Source of the DNA: Balamuthia mandrillaris
Taxonomy: Eukaryota > Discosea > Longamoebia > Balamuthiidae
Length of the DNA stretch: 62,210 bases
Direction of reading: 5' to 3'
Assembly (NCBI GenBank): GCA_031835245.1
Contig: JAVKOQ010000306.1
Span: 1-62,210, forward strand
Each line of letters begins with the position of its first letter. The stretch's first letter is position 1. Below are positions 42,259-53,229 of this stretch, piece after piece. The position numbers were made by a program, and so were the translations under genes. Below the pieces are notes generated by a model. The model was not told where the DNA came from, searched no databases, and saw only the letters and a list, made by a program, of their open reading frames with translations.

Positions 42259-42754
42259 TCACTCCCACTTGTGAGCATCCCTCATGGTGAGTCGCTGCAG
42301 GGCGTACCAGCGGTTAAAGACGCCAACAAACTGCAGGCTTTCTTCTTCGTCGCCAGCTACACCCACATAACACTTGGCCATCATGACCACGCCCAGATCT
42401 TGGAATGATGGTTGCAGGACCTTTTTCATGAGAGAGGAAGCCAACCCGTCCAGGAACTGGAAGAGTTTACCTCCTATAAAAAGACAAGGTTAGCTGCACA
42501 CACTTCATTGCTTCTTTGTGGCTGGAGTGTCAGAAGAACACCTTTTGTTCCGGTCTCCTCTTGTCGCATGTTGGCCATTTGCTCCTTCATCCATTGCTTG
42601 AAATAGGGGCCAAAGCTCTGTCTGGGAGAGGGAAAGGTTAGTCATGAACGCTCACCAAAACTTCCAAGAGGAGTGAAAGTGCGTTTTACCTGGTGGGCTT
42701 GGTCAAGAAAGCGACCACCAAAACCGCCAAGAGGGCTCCCAGTAACAACAACAT
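42259..42754 (-). CDS. Small single-pass membrane protein of unknown function
   Basis: Three exons (42754-about 42691, about 42621-42542, about 42473-42259) encode about 118 residues. The N-terminus MLLLLGALLAVLVVAFL is a signal anchor. SFGPYFKQWMKEQMANM follows, then GGKLFQFLDGLASSLMKK, VLQPSFQDLGVVMMAKCYVG, and FVGVFNRWYALQRL near the C-terminus. The pattern (hydrophobic helix, amphipathic helix, beta-rich end) looks like a conserved small domain, but I do not recognise the family. A longer frame starting at 42890 exists; the 42754 start gives clean splice phases and a plausible membrane anchor. The next gene, on the plus strand, diverges from it. Confidence 0.65.
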
Positions 42755-43223
42755 GAACTGAAGAGTCCGATAGGGGAATACCAAAAGCGTTCCTCTCTCT
42801 CTCGCTGCTTTTGTTTGGTCGTTCAATATCCCATAATTTTTGTGCAAAACGAGAGGGGCATAAATAGGGGCAACGAGGAAACTTCCGCACTATGCCTTAA
42901 ACTAATGAGTAAGGAAAATACAGCGTGGGAGTGACGTCCCCGCATCGTGATCTTTATTCACACCCAATTTCTGGCGGGCACACAGGACGGCCCTCTGAGC
43001 GACCGCTTGCCTACTTTCGCAACGGACGCTCGAGTTTACGGCTGTCCTCCGTGCAACTTCCCCTTCCAAAAAAAATTAGAAAGACAACCCAAAATAAATA
43101 AATGGGTGGATCAGCAAAAAATCATTCGCTACTTTGTTTGTATGTAACCTTCACTACGTTTTTGCTACTGCCGACTGTACACGCTCTACGGCAGCAAACA
43201 GAGCGTGCAGCACAGGAAAGAGC
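42755..43223. promoter_or_regulatory. Divergent intergenic region
   Basis: These 469 bases lie between two divergent starts and should contain both promoters. I see no conserved motif or exon that stands out. Confidence 0.4.
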
Positions 43224-44093
43224 ATGAAGAAAGGTCGTGGTGGGAGAGGAGGTAGCTCATCGCGAAGTACCACTACAAGACGTTCTCGGGCTGTGTCCGT
43301 GGGGATTGACCCAAAACGGGATGAAGTAGGTGGAACGTTCCTGCAGGTCAGAGAGGAGCAGCCACATGACCTCAACCAGGTAAGCCATTGATTGTTGCGC
43401 CACATTTGTACATGATGGTGTAACCAAACGAAAGCAGCAGCAGTATCTTTACAAAGGCAGCGTTTCAATGAAGCTCTACACAGACTCACATGTGGAAGTG
43501 AGGGCGGACTTTCACGATGCACAAGGTTGAACATATCACTGCTAACCGAGTCCTTGTCCTAACACTTGCTGTGACTCGTTTAGGAGATTTTGTGGACTCG
43601 CTGAAGGGGGAAGTACCGTTCATGGTGGTTGCCATCGATGAGCCTCTGACAATTTTGCGTGATAACAGCACCCTCACCATCAACAGCGATTGTATCTTGC
43701 TCATCAGCACTCCTGCCTCTGTCAAGTAGGAAACAAAACCCGTTCTCTCACCGTTGCCTGAAAAACTCACTGCTTCCCAGTTACTACCACTTTCCAGATG
43801 CCACTACCAGGCAAAGGCATATGGCCAACTTGATGGAGATCACGGAGAGAGGTCTGGAGAACGCACCGCTGCTCTTTTGGGAATCGTTGACTGTTGTGGT
43901 AACTTCACCAGTTTTTTTGAAAGCTTAGTGCTCCTTTGTTGATCTTACCGGGCTGCTGGTCCTGCAGGAACGTCAAAAATACCAAGCCGACGCGCACAAA
44001 ATAGATGCCTTGGCCAAGCGCTTTCGAAACATGCAACAGAGCTTGCCAATGGCTGTTGATCCAGCAACACTTGCGTCCCCTTCCTTTATGTGA
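43224..44093 (+). CDS. Unrecognised protein with basic N-terminus and coiled-coil end
   Basis: Five exons can be joined in frame: 43224-43379, 43443-43530, 43583-43727, 43781-43900 and about 43968-44093. The product is about 210 residues. It starts MKKGRGGRGGSSSRSTTTRR, a Gly/Arg/Ser-rich basic tail. A compact, probably beta-rich domain follows (YLYKGSVSMKLYTDSHVEV, DSLKGEVPFMVVAIDEPLTI, NSDCILLISTPASV). The C-terminus is helical (RHMANLMEITERGLENA, QADAHKIDALAKRFRNMQQ) and ends in ASPSFM. I do not recognise a family. The clean phases at all four introns and the codon-like conservation of hydrophobic pattern support a real gene. It converges with the NAP1 gene, with 125 bases between stops. 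Confidence 0.6.
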
Positions 44094-44218
44094 ACAAGAC
44101 ACCAAAAGCAATAACAAAACAAAAAACAAGGGTACCCTTTATTTCCTTTGGTATAGCATACATGTCCTTCTGAAACCTCCAGATCCTGATGTAAAATAAC
44201 TCTGAGCGTCGTGCCATT

Positions 44219-47200
44219 TTACATGGTAGCCTCTTCTTGGGGGGCGCCACCTCTCTTCTTTTTCACAGGAGGGTCGTAGAGTTCTTTGTACTGAGAACGA
44301 AGCAAGGCGTAGGGCATGCAGGCTTCCAGCGCGTCTTGTGTGAGCACTGGAGAGGATTGTATAAACTGCAAACCGTACAAAACGTAAGAAAGAAAGCAAG
44401 AAAGGACAAGAAAGAAAGAAAAAACACACAACAAAAGCTAACCTTATCCATGAAAATGATAACTGAAGCGAAGCTTTGGATACCGAGCTTCTCGGTGACC
44501 TTGGGGCCTTCCCGTGCCTGACGCAACAGGATACAAGAGCTTGCCTCAATGAACTTTCTTAGCAGGTTGCGGATGTCGATCTCGCCGACGTCGGGAGAGG
44601 CGGCGTTGGCATGGGCTGCCACTATCAAACTTTGGATGCACAACACGATGGTGTGCGCTCCATTCGTATGTGCCTCCGCAAATGGGCGGAACACAGCCTC
44701 ACCCCACACCTTGCTCGTCACAAAGGAAGCGGCATACATAAATGGTATTAAGTTCCACAATTCTTTGTCTTGTTCGCCTGTACAGCAGATAGAGGAAATG
44801 GCATCAGTACTTGCAGAAGCGGATGCTAACATTCAAAAATGATGGCTAAACGAACCCATGACTTTCGAGATGATGGCTTTAAGGGGTTGGTCGGCAGTGC
44901 CGAGAGGCAGCCCCACTGCAGCGGCTAGTGCATCGCAGCCAAGGTACTCTGAGATCATGAACGTGTTGCGCGGGTATTCATCGAACAAAATGGAGACAGT
45001 ATCGTGGATAAAAGGTATGGTTTGCGATGATACTGACCGCTCTGCTTCTTGCAACAGCGCACGGAAGTGAAGGGCGTTACCAAGGTTTGTTGATCTATGC
45101 ACAAAAGCGTCCACGTCTGCTCGTTTATGTTCAGGTGAGTGAAAGTACAACATACCGCAAGACATAAGGAGGTCGTACCCTTCAGTTGCTTCAATTGTGC
45201 GGTAATGTCTTTGTCATATTGGGTGCTGATTTCTGCTAATACTTTGCGATTAATGGAAAGCAGGTCCTTTTAAACGTGCGAAATAAAAAAGAACCAGTGT
45301 GAGTACATCAAAAGTAAAAAGAGTCGCCTAAACAGTGATAACAACCTTGATACCGCTAATATGGAACTGAATAAACTTCAGCACTTCTCGGTCAATTGTT
45401 TTTATGCCGTATGGACCGACCTATTGTCATAAACAGTTTAGCAGATGTAAGACGGTTCTCTCTCTTTGAATTTAACTCAAAACGGGCAAATACCATTCTG
45501 GCAACGCTTTGTAGTTCACAAAGGTCTCCGTACTCCTCAGCGTGGAAAGGAAGATTGGCCCTACTGATGAAGGCCTTGCGGAGAGGAGAATAAACAGTGC
45601 CAGGTAGTTGTATCCTCTTGGACACGAAGTCAGCGTAAAAGGTTGAAAGAGTTTTGATGAGAAACTCTCCTTCGTCCCATTGAATCTCTCCTTCCACTGA
45701 CCAATCGATTTTGTGAACGTCGGTCAATTGGCTGTATTTGAAAGCACACATTTAGTCTTGCACAAACCGAAGAGAGAAAGAGAGGGGGAGAGAGAGATAC
45801 TTTGGGCGGGTGTGCTTCAACAAAACTTTTCTGATAATCACTCCCACATCAATGTTAACTGGCAACAAAAGCAAAAGGAATTAGTTGGACCACGAACGAA
45901 TGTTTAAAAAACTTAAGAGTGGTGGAATAATGTACCGTAATTCTCTACCATGTGAAGGACGGAGAAAAACTGTTTGATACTGCTTTCGATGATGGAAGGG
46001 CGCTTGATGAGCATAGTCTGTGGATCAACTACTAACTCTTTCTGAATGTATTTGTTTAAGGCATCGCTAAGCTTATCAACCAAGTACTACAGAACCAAAA
46101 ATAAAATTAGTCAATTGTAGTACGGACACAACATAACGGCACAATATCACCTCTCTGGGTACTATTTCATGATCATAAACGATGACACTTTGATATTCTT
46201 CCATTGCAGCGCATAACTGCCAGACGTTTCGTTCGTTCAAGCGTAGGCTAACCAAAGCAATACAAACATCAGAGGAATTACTCGCATAGAAGGAAGAAAG
46301 GAAAAAAACATTCTACACATTTTGAAAGAATAACATACCCGTCAATATCTTTCCTATTTTTGTAATCACTTTCAGAGGCTGGAGGAACTGGTGGCTCAAA
46401 TCCTTTCTCGAACTTGTGGTCTTTAATGGCTAACAATGCTTCGTAGGCGGCGTTTTCATCCTTTAACTGGAATACAAAGCACGGTCAAGAATCATTTTCT
46501 GAAGAACGAAAACATCATGAAAATATGCTAACCTGACGACTAAACTTCAAAAAGTGGCCCGTCATGCCCAAGAGGATAGTGGTAATTCTGTCTGAAATAC
46601 TTTTAACGCATTTCTCTGCCAATTGAACAGACTCGGGCCCGATTTTGTCTCTCTGTAAGGAAGGGCAAGCAACAATAATTTTGAGTTAAAAGGCAAGAAA
46701 GAACAAAGCACAAGTCTCAGCTCACCTCTTCTGGCCAATAGATAGATGCATTGTCTGGGAACTGTCCAAACAATCGCAGGAAGCCCATACAATAAACAGG
46801 ATTGTTAGGCCCTTCAATGATACTCTTGTCAAAGGCCTCCATTATGTACTTCCTGAAATACCACAGTTGTTTCAAGGAGCATGCCTCTTCCAACAAACCA
46901 CCGATGTCATCCACATTTCGAGAGTGTAAATAGATCAAGTGGCCCCGACGAATGAGAGGAGCTTGGGAGGTTGGAGAGGTTGACAAAATGGCTTCAACCC
47001 GCAGCCAGTTCATACGTAGTCCCTTTGATGTAACAAAGAAAACAAAGTTAAAAAAAGTGTAAGGGATAAAGGCAGATAGGCTCGTACAGAAAGATCGTAA
47101 ACGGCGCCGTTCATAAGGTCGTCTACAGAAAGAGCTTTAAGGTCGGTCAAAATGGTATTTAAGAGTTCTTGAACGGCACCAGGCGCTGAGTCCGCCATTT

Positions 47201-49236
47201 TGGAGATTTCCGCAAGGTTTACACCTGCCAGATATTCCAGATAGTAGACTTGCAAGACTGGAGAAGAGAACGACGTATAAGTGTCTTTAAATGGAGTACT
47301 GCAAGAAAGCAAAGAGGATGCCCTTACTTCGTTGGTTTTCACTAATAAAGTCTGCTAGTTTAAGCACGTAATAGATAAGCTCTGAAATGTGTGGGTCCCT
47401 AAATCTTTCTACCAAAAACTTGTCTTTGGTCTTCGGGGGAGTCCCTGACAAATGTTGAAAGTACCACAAAATCTCTGCTCGCGCAGCGTTGAGGGCCGAC
47501 CACAATACCTTTTTAAAATCCCATAGTGAGTTTAGTACATGGTTATGCTATTAAAAATGACCAAAAAGTAAGCGCATACGAAAGCTTTCGGTCCCATCAA
47601 ACCAGGAAAATCTTTAAACAGAGAGTACAATCGCTTTAAGCTTTGGCGCAAATAAATCCTCATGGAACGGTGATTTTGTGCACCATATCCCACAGCCGCT
47701 GCGTTGGCTGCCTCTCTGTATAAACGTCAAAGCCAATCAAACACAGAAAGGGTCGCCAAAGTGAGAACCGAAAAAAAAAACGGACTGTCAACGGCGTATA
47801 AGGCAGATAACGTACGAGACTAGTTTGCGCTCTTTGCTGAGTTTGAACGTTTTGCTCTTCCAGTACTTGAAAGTTGCTTCATAATAATTGTGCACCGAAA
47901 TAGACTGCAAAAGCAAGGAGGAAAGAGGAAAGAGGGGAGAAATAGAGAGAGAAAGAGGAGTGAAGGAGAGAGGAGAAAGGAGGGAGAGAGAGAGAGAGAG
48001 AAAAAGGGAGAGGGGAGCGAGAGTAAGACAAAGGTATAAGATGCCTAGAAAGTCGAAATAGCCTACCAAGTCTCTAAAAATAGGGGCACGAAAACCATGA
48101 TGCAGAGTACGAACGCAAAGGTTGCGTGCGGCTTCCGCAGCCAGCTCTTCTGGACACAACAAAAATCCAAAAATGATCCACTTGTACATTTTATCCTTAA
48201 TCATAAACAGTATGTTGCTCTAGTATTTTTTTTTCTTGTGTTAATAAAACCACTGCCCAACAAAATAACAACAAATAAAGGAGACTACATACCTCGTTGT
48301 GAGAGGGAAGAGCTAAGTGGTCAGGATGAAGGGTGGGGTTCAACAATCCTTCCTTTCTCAACTCTTGCAAGTTGTTGAGCTTGTCGTACTGCCGACCAAA
48401 GGAAAGCAATGCGAGGCCCACTCGGCTTGAAATGGGCTTCATTTCTTCCTGCAACCTCTTGATGGGTTCCTCATACGTCTGCATGTACTTCACCACAACA
48501 TTGAAGTGGGGCTCCTGTTGAGCCTTCACCGCGTGGAAGAGGCGAGCAAAGAGAGAAGCGAAGAGTTTGCGGTCCTCTATGAGAGAAAATAGGATATGCA
48601 TTTGAGCATAGAGCACCAGCAGGTCCAGCAGTGCTTCCATGAACACTGGAGCGTCCGTGAACTGAAGCGAAGAGGGAATTGCTTAGCCTTTTTTTGCCAC
48701 CGGGCAGAGAGAAAGCAAAAAGGAATAAAGAGAAAAAAAATGTAGAGGTTGAAAGAGAGGAAGAGAGCAAACATACGCCAAAGGTGGTTGCACTGCCAGC
48801 GATAGACCTGAGTTCCTGGTTGGTAATGTCGGCCCACTCAATGACGTCCACAAAGGTGTCCCAATGGGGTTCCATTTCGGCAAAGAAGATAGAAGCTTTG
48901 CTCATCAACAAATCATAGCCAGGCGCCTTTTGTTGTTACGATATACCTCAGAGAACGAGACAAAAAACAGAAAGAAAAAAGAAAGAGAAAGGACCAAAGA
49001 GTAACTGAGCGTTGTTGGTCAACTGAAAAAACAAAACGTACCTTTTCCCAATCAGCATGCGCGTCTGGGAACTTCTTGGTGAGGATGGCGAGGGGCTTAC
49101 TGTAGGTAGCATCCGTGAGGAAGACAGGTCGATCGGGACTACCAAAGGCGTATCTCTGTCGCATGTGGTAGAGGCGGATGATCAAGCCCATCCCAGCGTC
49201 CGTAAGGACCTTCACCTTCTCCGCATTCTTTTGCAT
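44219..49236 (-). CDS. NAP1: NAP1/HEM subunit of the SCAR/WAVE complex
   Basis: About 18 exons encode roughly 1,100 residues, the usual length of NCKAP1/HEM proteins. The N-terminus has EKVKVLTDAGMGLIIRLYH and YSKPLAILTKKFPDAHADWE. Conserved internal blocks include YDLLMSKASIFFAEMEPHWD, LLVLYAQMHILFSLIEDRK, LNPTLHPDHLALPSHNE, AARNLCVRTLHHGFRAP and HNYYEATFKYWKSKTFKLS. The protein ends YDPPVKKKRGGAPQEEATM. NAP1 pairs with PIR121/Sra1 in the pentameric WAVE complex, which couples Rac to Arp2/3-driven actin assembly at the leading edge. It is dosed with short introns, several with GA tracts on the plus strand (47985-48000, 45775-45800). The upstream region holds a telomere-like repeat. Confidence 0.92.
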
Positions 49237-49478
49237 TGCCTCGTTTTGCTTATGATTATTATTTTTGTGTGCTGCGTTATTTTTATTTTTCTTTTACCTT
49301 CCTTCTGTTGTGTGTGCGCGCTTTTTTTTTTTTGGTTCTCGTGGAACAAACAAAAAAGCGAAGGAGGAGAAGACGAGGTGGGTGGGTGCGCAGTAACGAA
49401 CCCAATACTTCAACGTCTTTCTTTTCGCCGCTGCCGCCGCTCCTCTTTTATCTTTTTATTATAAAGGGGGTGAGTAAA

Positions 49479-49502
49479 TTAAGGTTAGGGTTACGGTTAG
49501 GG
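49479..49502 (+). repeat. Short interstitial telomere-like repeat
   Basis: Four tandem hexamers read TTAAGG, TTAGGG, TTACGG, TTAGGG and are followed by TT. Read on the NAP1 sense strand this is CCCTAACC-type sequence about 240 bases upstream of its start codon. It could be a promoter telo-box or a relic of telomeric DNA. Confidence 0.7.
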
Positions 49503-49672
49503 TTGTTGATCTTTGCCAAAATTCCCTTTGATTTGCTATTGGATATGAGAGGGTAATATTTTTTGCCTTTTTGGTGAAGGCGGGCAAACGCCGATTGGGC
49601 AAACTGGTGTACAAGCAAGAGGAAGGAAGACAATGAGAAGGGGGGGGGGGGGAACTTTGGAAAAGCTCATAG

Positions 49673-49874
49673 TATAGCGCGAACAAACAGACTTTCCCTA
49701 CACCAGCCATCTGCCAATGAAATCGCACGGGGAGAACACAGATAGTATTGGCAAGAAAGGAATGGAATACTGAAATCTACCACACAGCATTTCCACAGAA
49801 ACTATAGCGCGAACGACGAGTTGACAATGAGCAGCTGCATTATAGCTCCTTTCTTCGGCCGCACTATAAATAAG
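49673..49874 (+). promoter_or_regulatory. Paired TATAGCGCGAAC boxes and TATA-like element
   Basis: TATAGCGCGAAC is present at 49673-49684 and again at 49803-49814, 130 bases apart, and TATAAATAAG lies at 49865-49874. All are upstream of the repeat-protein ATG at 50001. The exact 12-base repetition suggests a binding site; this is inference. Confidence 0.4.
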
Positions 49875-50000
49875 CGTTTCGAGGGCCGTCTTTAAAGAAG
49901 CCTGATAAAAAAACGCAACAACCACTGCACAATACACTGACGCAGGTTGACCAACTATAGCACCACACACACCACAGAATAGCGTTATAACAAGCACCAA

Positions 50001-52835
50001 ATGGACACAGTGATCAACACTCTGTTTGGCGGCCTGTCGCATGCGGAGCACAAAGGCCACGAGGAGGAGCATCGCCAAAAGCCCGAAAAGAAAGAGGAGC
50101 GCCCCGGCGGAGGCGAAAAAAAGAAGTACGGCAAAGGCTACGGGAAAGAAGAGGGCTACAAGAAAGGCGAGAAGTACGGCAAAGGCTACGGCGAAGGAGA
50201 AGAAAAGGGCTACCAGAAGGGTGAGAAGTACGGCAAAGGATATGGCGAAGAGGAACGCTACAAGAAGCCCGAGAAGTATGGCCGCAAAGGCTACGAGGAG
50301 GAGCCAAGCTACACGAAGCGCGAGAAGTACGGCAAAGGCTTTGGAGAGGAAGAAAAGGGCTACTTGAAGGGCGAGAAGTACGGCCGCAAAGGGTACGAAG
50401 AGGAGGAACCCAGCTACAAGAAGCGCGAGAAGTACGGCAAGGGCTATGGCGAAGAAGAACGCTACAAGCCTGAGAAGTACGGCAAGGGCTATGGAGAGGA
50501 AGGGTACGAAGAGGAGGAACCTAGCTACAAGAAGCGCGAGAAGTACGGCAAGGGATATGGCGAAGAAGAACGCTACAAGCCTGAGAAGTACGGCAAGGGC
50601 TATGGAGAGGAAGGATACATGAAAGGAGAGAAGTACGGCGGCCGTAAAGGCTACGGAGAAGGTGAAGAGGACCTCTCCAACGAGAAGAACTGGCTTGCCG
50701 AGACGCTGAAGAGGAAAGAGGAAATGCTGAAGCAACAGGAAATGGAAGAGGCAAAAGGCAAGCCCTACTATTACGGCCGCAAAGGGTACGAAGAGGAGGA
50801 GCCAGGCTACAAGAAGCGCGAGAAGTACGGCAAGGGCTATGGCGAAGAAGAGGGCTACAAGCCTGAGAAGTACGGCAAGGGCTATGGAAAAGAAGAACGC
50901 TACCTTAAGGGTGAGAAATACGGCAAGGGCTACGGTGAAGAAGAACGCTATAAGCCTGAGAAGTACGGAAAAGGCTACGGAGATGAAGGATACCTGAAGG
51001 GTGAGAAGTACGGCAAGGGCTATGGAGAAGAAAAACGCTATAAGCCTGAGAAGTACGGCAAGGGCTACGGAGAAGAAGGCTACATGAAGGGGGAGAAGTA
51101 CGGCAAGGGCTACGGAGAAGAAGAAGGATACATGAAGGGTGAGAAGTACGGCAAGGGCTATGGCGAAGAAGAACGCTATAAGCCTGAGAAGTATGGCAAG
51201 GGCTACGGAGAAGAAGGTTACATGAAAGGCGAGAAGTATGGCAAAGGCTACGGGAAAGAGGGCTACAAGAAAGGCGAGAAGTACGGCAAAGGCTACGGAG
51301 AAGAAGGCTACATGAAGGGTGAGAAGTACGGCAAGGGCTACGACGAAGAAGAACGCTATAAGCCTGAGAAGTACGGCAAAGGTTACGGCGAAGAAGGCTA
51401 CAAGGGATACAAGCGGGAGAAGCCCTACGAGCGTATGTATGAAGAAGGAGCAGGACGTCATCGTGAGGAAGGCTATGGCTACGGTGGTGGCCTTGGTAAA
51501 GAGGAAGACTGGCAGAATATTTTGAAGAACAAGGAAATGCAGCTGCAGAAGATCGACAAGGAGATTGAGAGGCTGGAGAACAAAAAGCTGGAGCTTGGCC
51601 CAAATCAGGCCCACTCCCATCTGTGGATGGTGGAGCCCCACAAGAGCCTCGATCAGAAGGAGGAGGAGCTCAAGCAGGAGAAGCTGCACCTCCTCCAGAG
51701 CCTTCACAAGCAGGGTTGGCACCACGAAAAGGGGGAACCACTGGATACCTGGGAGCGCATGAGTGAGAGGAAGCTGCACAAGAAGAAAGCAATGCCGCAC
51801 AAGGAGGAGGACCTTGACTGGGAGAAGCGTAAACTTTTGAAGAGCCTCTACAAGAAAGAACAGCTGGGAGAGAGCGGAGGCGTGGGAATGGGCAAGGGAG
51901 GCAAGTACCGCCGTTACGAAGAGGAGAAAGAAGGAGGCCTCTACGACGAGAAGAGGAAAATGGCTGAGTTGCTTCGAAGGAAGCACGAAGGCGGAGGATA
52001 CGGAGGAGAATACGAACGATACGGCGGAGGAGGGTATGGTGGGGAGCATGGACGCGACGTGAAGGTCAGAGAGAGAGGACGTGCCGGCCTTCTCGAAGAG
52101 ACCCCCTCCAAGGAAGTGCAGGTCAAGAGAACCGAGATCGACATGAGCAAGCAGAAAACTGAGATTCTCAACATCATGAAAGAGGAGCAACGCGAGATCG
52201 AGCAAGCCAGGCGCGAAGAGGAGATGCTCAGAAACCTGGAAGAAGAACAGAAAAGAAAGATTCGCGAGAGCCAGCAGATGATGGCCCGTGCAGAGCAGCA
52301 GCTGCATCGTCATGAGGCCCAGAAGAGGGAGCTGATGGAAGAGGAGAAGCGCCTGGAGTACCAGAGAGCCCAAAAGCATCAGCAGGCCGTCATAGCAGAA
52401 GAGGAAAGAGCTAAGGAGGAAGCCAGAAGAATTCTCGCCGAGCGCGAGAGAAGGCAGAGAGAGAGGCTTTTGGGTGAACATGAGGAAGCACTTAGGCACG
52501 CCGAGGCCTTGAGGAAAGCTCACCGTCAAGCTCTTGCTGATGCAGAAGAAAGGTTGAAGCACCTGGAGCAGATGAAGGAGTACAAGACGGAAGTGATAGG
52601 CGAGAAGGTGCGCATTGCACCCAAGCCCGCCGAGATCGAGGTAGAAGTGAAGGCCAAACGAGTTCCCGAGGCCAAGATCTTCACCGGCGAGCAAGGCGGT
52701 CTCGAAAAGGCCAGGACCACCATCAGGGAGGAAGTACCGAAAGTGGAAATGGCCAAGACTCCCCACCTGGAGGAGGAAGAGGAATACTCTGAGAAAAAGA
52801 GAGTGAAGGAAGAGCGCATGACCTTCAGGGGATAA
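50001..52835 (+). CDS. Intronless Lys/Tyr/Gly/Glu repeat protein with long coiled coil
   Basis: A single exon encodes 944 residues with no signal peptide. Residues about 40-480 are a tandem array built on EKYGKGYGEE, alternating with ERYKP and GYMKG linkers, in roughly 30 copies. A short helical interruption (WLAETLKRKEEMLKQQEM) sits near residue 235. Residues about 500-870 form an Arg/Glu/Gln-rich coiled coil (ILNIMKEEQREIEQARREEE, RAEQQLHRHEAQKRELMEEE). The end (GEKVRIAPKPAEIEVEVKA, PKVEMAKTPHLEEEEEYSEK) is Val/Pro/Lys-rich. The VEVKAKRVPE-type stretch is faintly like alveolin or other cortical proteins, but I do not assign a family. The Tyr/Lys/Gly richness would suit a cross-linked or phase-separating structural material. 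It is the only sizeable intronless gene here. A long antisense frame (49698-52766) is an artefact of the repeat. Confidence 0.85.
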   Translation: MDTVINTLFGGLSHAEHKGHEEEHRQKPEKKEERPGGGEKKKYGKGYGKEEGYKKGEKYGKGYGEGEEKGYQKGEKYGKGYGEEERYKKPEKYGRKGYEEEPSYTKREKYGKGFGEEEKGYLKGEKYGRKGYEEEEPSYKKREKYGKGYGEEERYKPEKYGKGYGEEGYEEEEPSYKKREKYGKGYGEEERYKPEKYGKGYGEEGYMKGEKYGGRKGYGEGEEDLSNEKNWLAETLKRKEEMLKQQEMEEAKGKPYYYGRKGYEEEEPGYKKREKYGKGYGEEEGYKPEKYGKGYGKEERYLKGEKYGKGYGEEERYKPEKYGKGYGDEGYLKGEKYGKGYGEEKRYKPEKYGKGYGEEGYMKGEKYGKGYGEEEGYMKGEKYGKGYGEEERYKPEKYGKGYGEEGYMKGEKYGKGYGKEGYKKGEKYGKGYGEEGYMKGEKYGKGYDEEERYKPEKYGKGYGEEGYKGYKREKPYERMYEEGAGRHREEGYGYGGGLGKEEDWQNILKNKEMQLQKIDKEIERLENKKLELGPNQAHSHLWMVEPHKSLDQKEEELKQEKLHLLQSLHKQGWHHEKGEPLDTWERMSERKLHKKKAMPHKEEDLDWEKRKLLKSLYKKEQLGESGGVGMGKGGKYRRYEEEKEGGLYDEKRKMAELLRRKHEGGGYGGEYERYGGGGYGGEHGRDVKVRERGRAGLLEETPSKEVQVKRTEIDMSKQKTEILNIMKEEQREIEQARREEEMLRNLEEEQKRKIRESQQMMARAEQQLHRHEAQKRELMEEEKRLEYQRAQKHQQAVIAEEERAKEEARRILAERERRQRERLLGEHEEALRHAEALRKAHRQALADAEERLKHLEQMKEYKTEVIGEKVRIAPKPAEIEVEVKAKRVPEAKIFTGEQGGLEKARTTIREEVPKVEMAKTPHLEEEEEYSEKKRVKEERMTFRG

Positions 52836-53229
52836 ATTGCTTCGAGCGGTCTGCTATTCAGGGAGCGCTTCTGGTATTGTGGAGAAATGCAAGGAGGATT
52901 AGTTTTTATCTTCATTTCATTACAAATTTGTTTGTAACCCATTCTGTATCCTCTTTTCTTCCTGTTCTTTACCACAAACTCTCTGTCCGGAGCGAGAGTA
53001 ATGAGTTGAACCCATTTCCGATAACAGAGGAACATTGGTGCTCGTCGATCGCCAAGTCTCGTTGTTCTGGTGTTCGTTGATGAGATCGATGACCGCGGTG
53101 ATAGTGGCGCAGATCGTCTCTTGCTTTGATTGCGCGAAGCACTCGCTGTGGTATATTGGGCATTCCTTTCACTGCGTGGGAAAGAAACGCGTTAAATCTC
53201 TCGCCGAAAGAAATGGAGGCAAAAGTTGG
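52836..53229. other. Convergent 3' region
   Basis: This 394-base stretch lies between the ends of two convergent genes. I see no exon or repeat. Confidence 0.5.

Larger units (their letters stand above)
49237..50000. promoter_or_regulatory. Divergent promoter between NAP1 and the repeat-protein gene
   Basis: These 764 bases separate NAP1 (-) and the Lys/Tyr/Gly repeat gene (+). They contain a telomere-like hexamer run (49479-49502), a G homopolymer near 49639-49652, two identical 12-mers (TATAGCGCGAAC) and a TATA-like element (TATAAATA at 49865-49872). No exon is recognisable. Confidence 0.55.

Noticed and set aside
49698-52766. A 1,022-codon open frame antisense to the repeat-protein gene
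   Set aside because: Its Ala/Leu/Val/Phe-rich repeats are simply the complement of the EKYGKGYGEE codons. The sense frame has normal charge, a start at the expected place and a promoter-like upstream region. The antisense frame has no recognisable domain.
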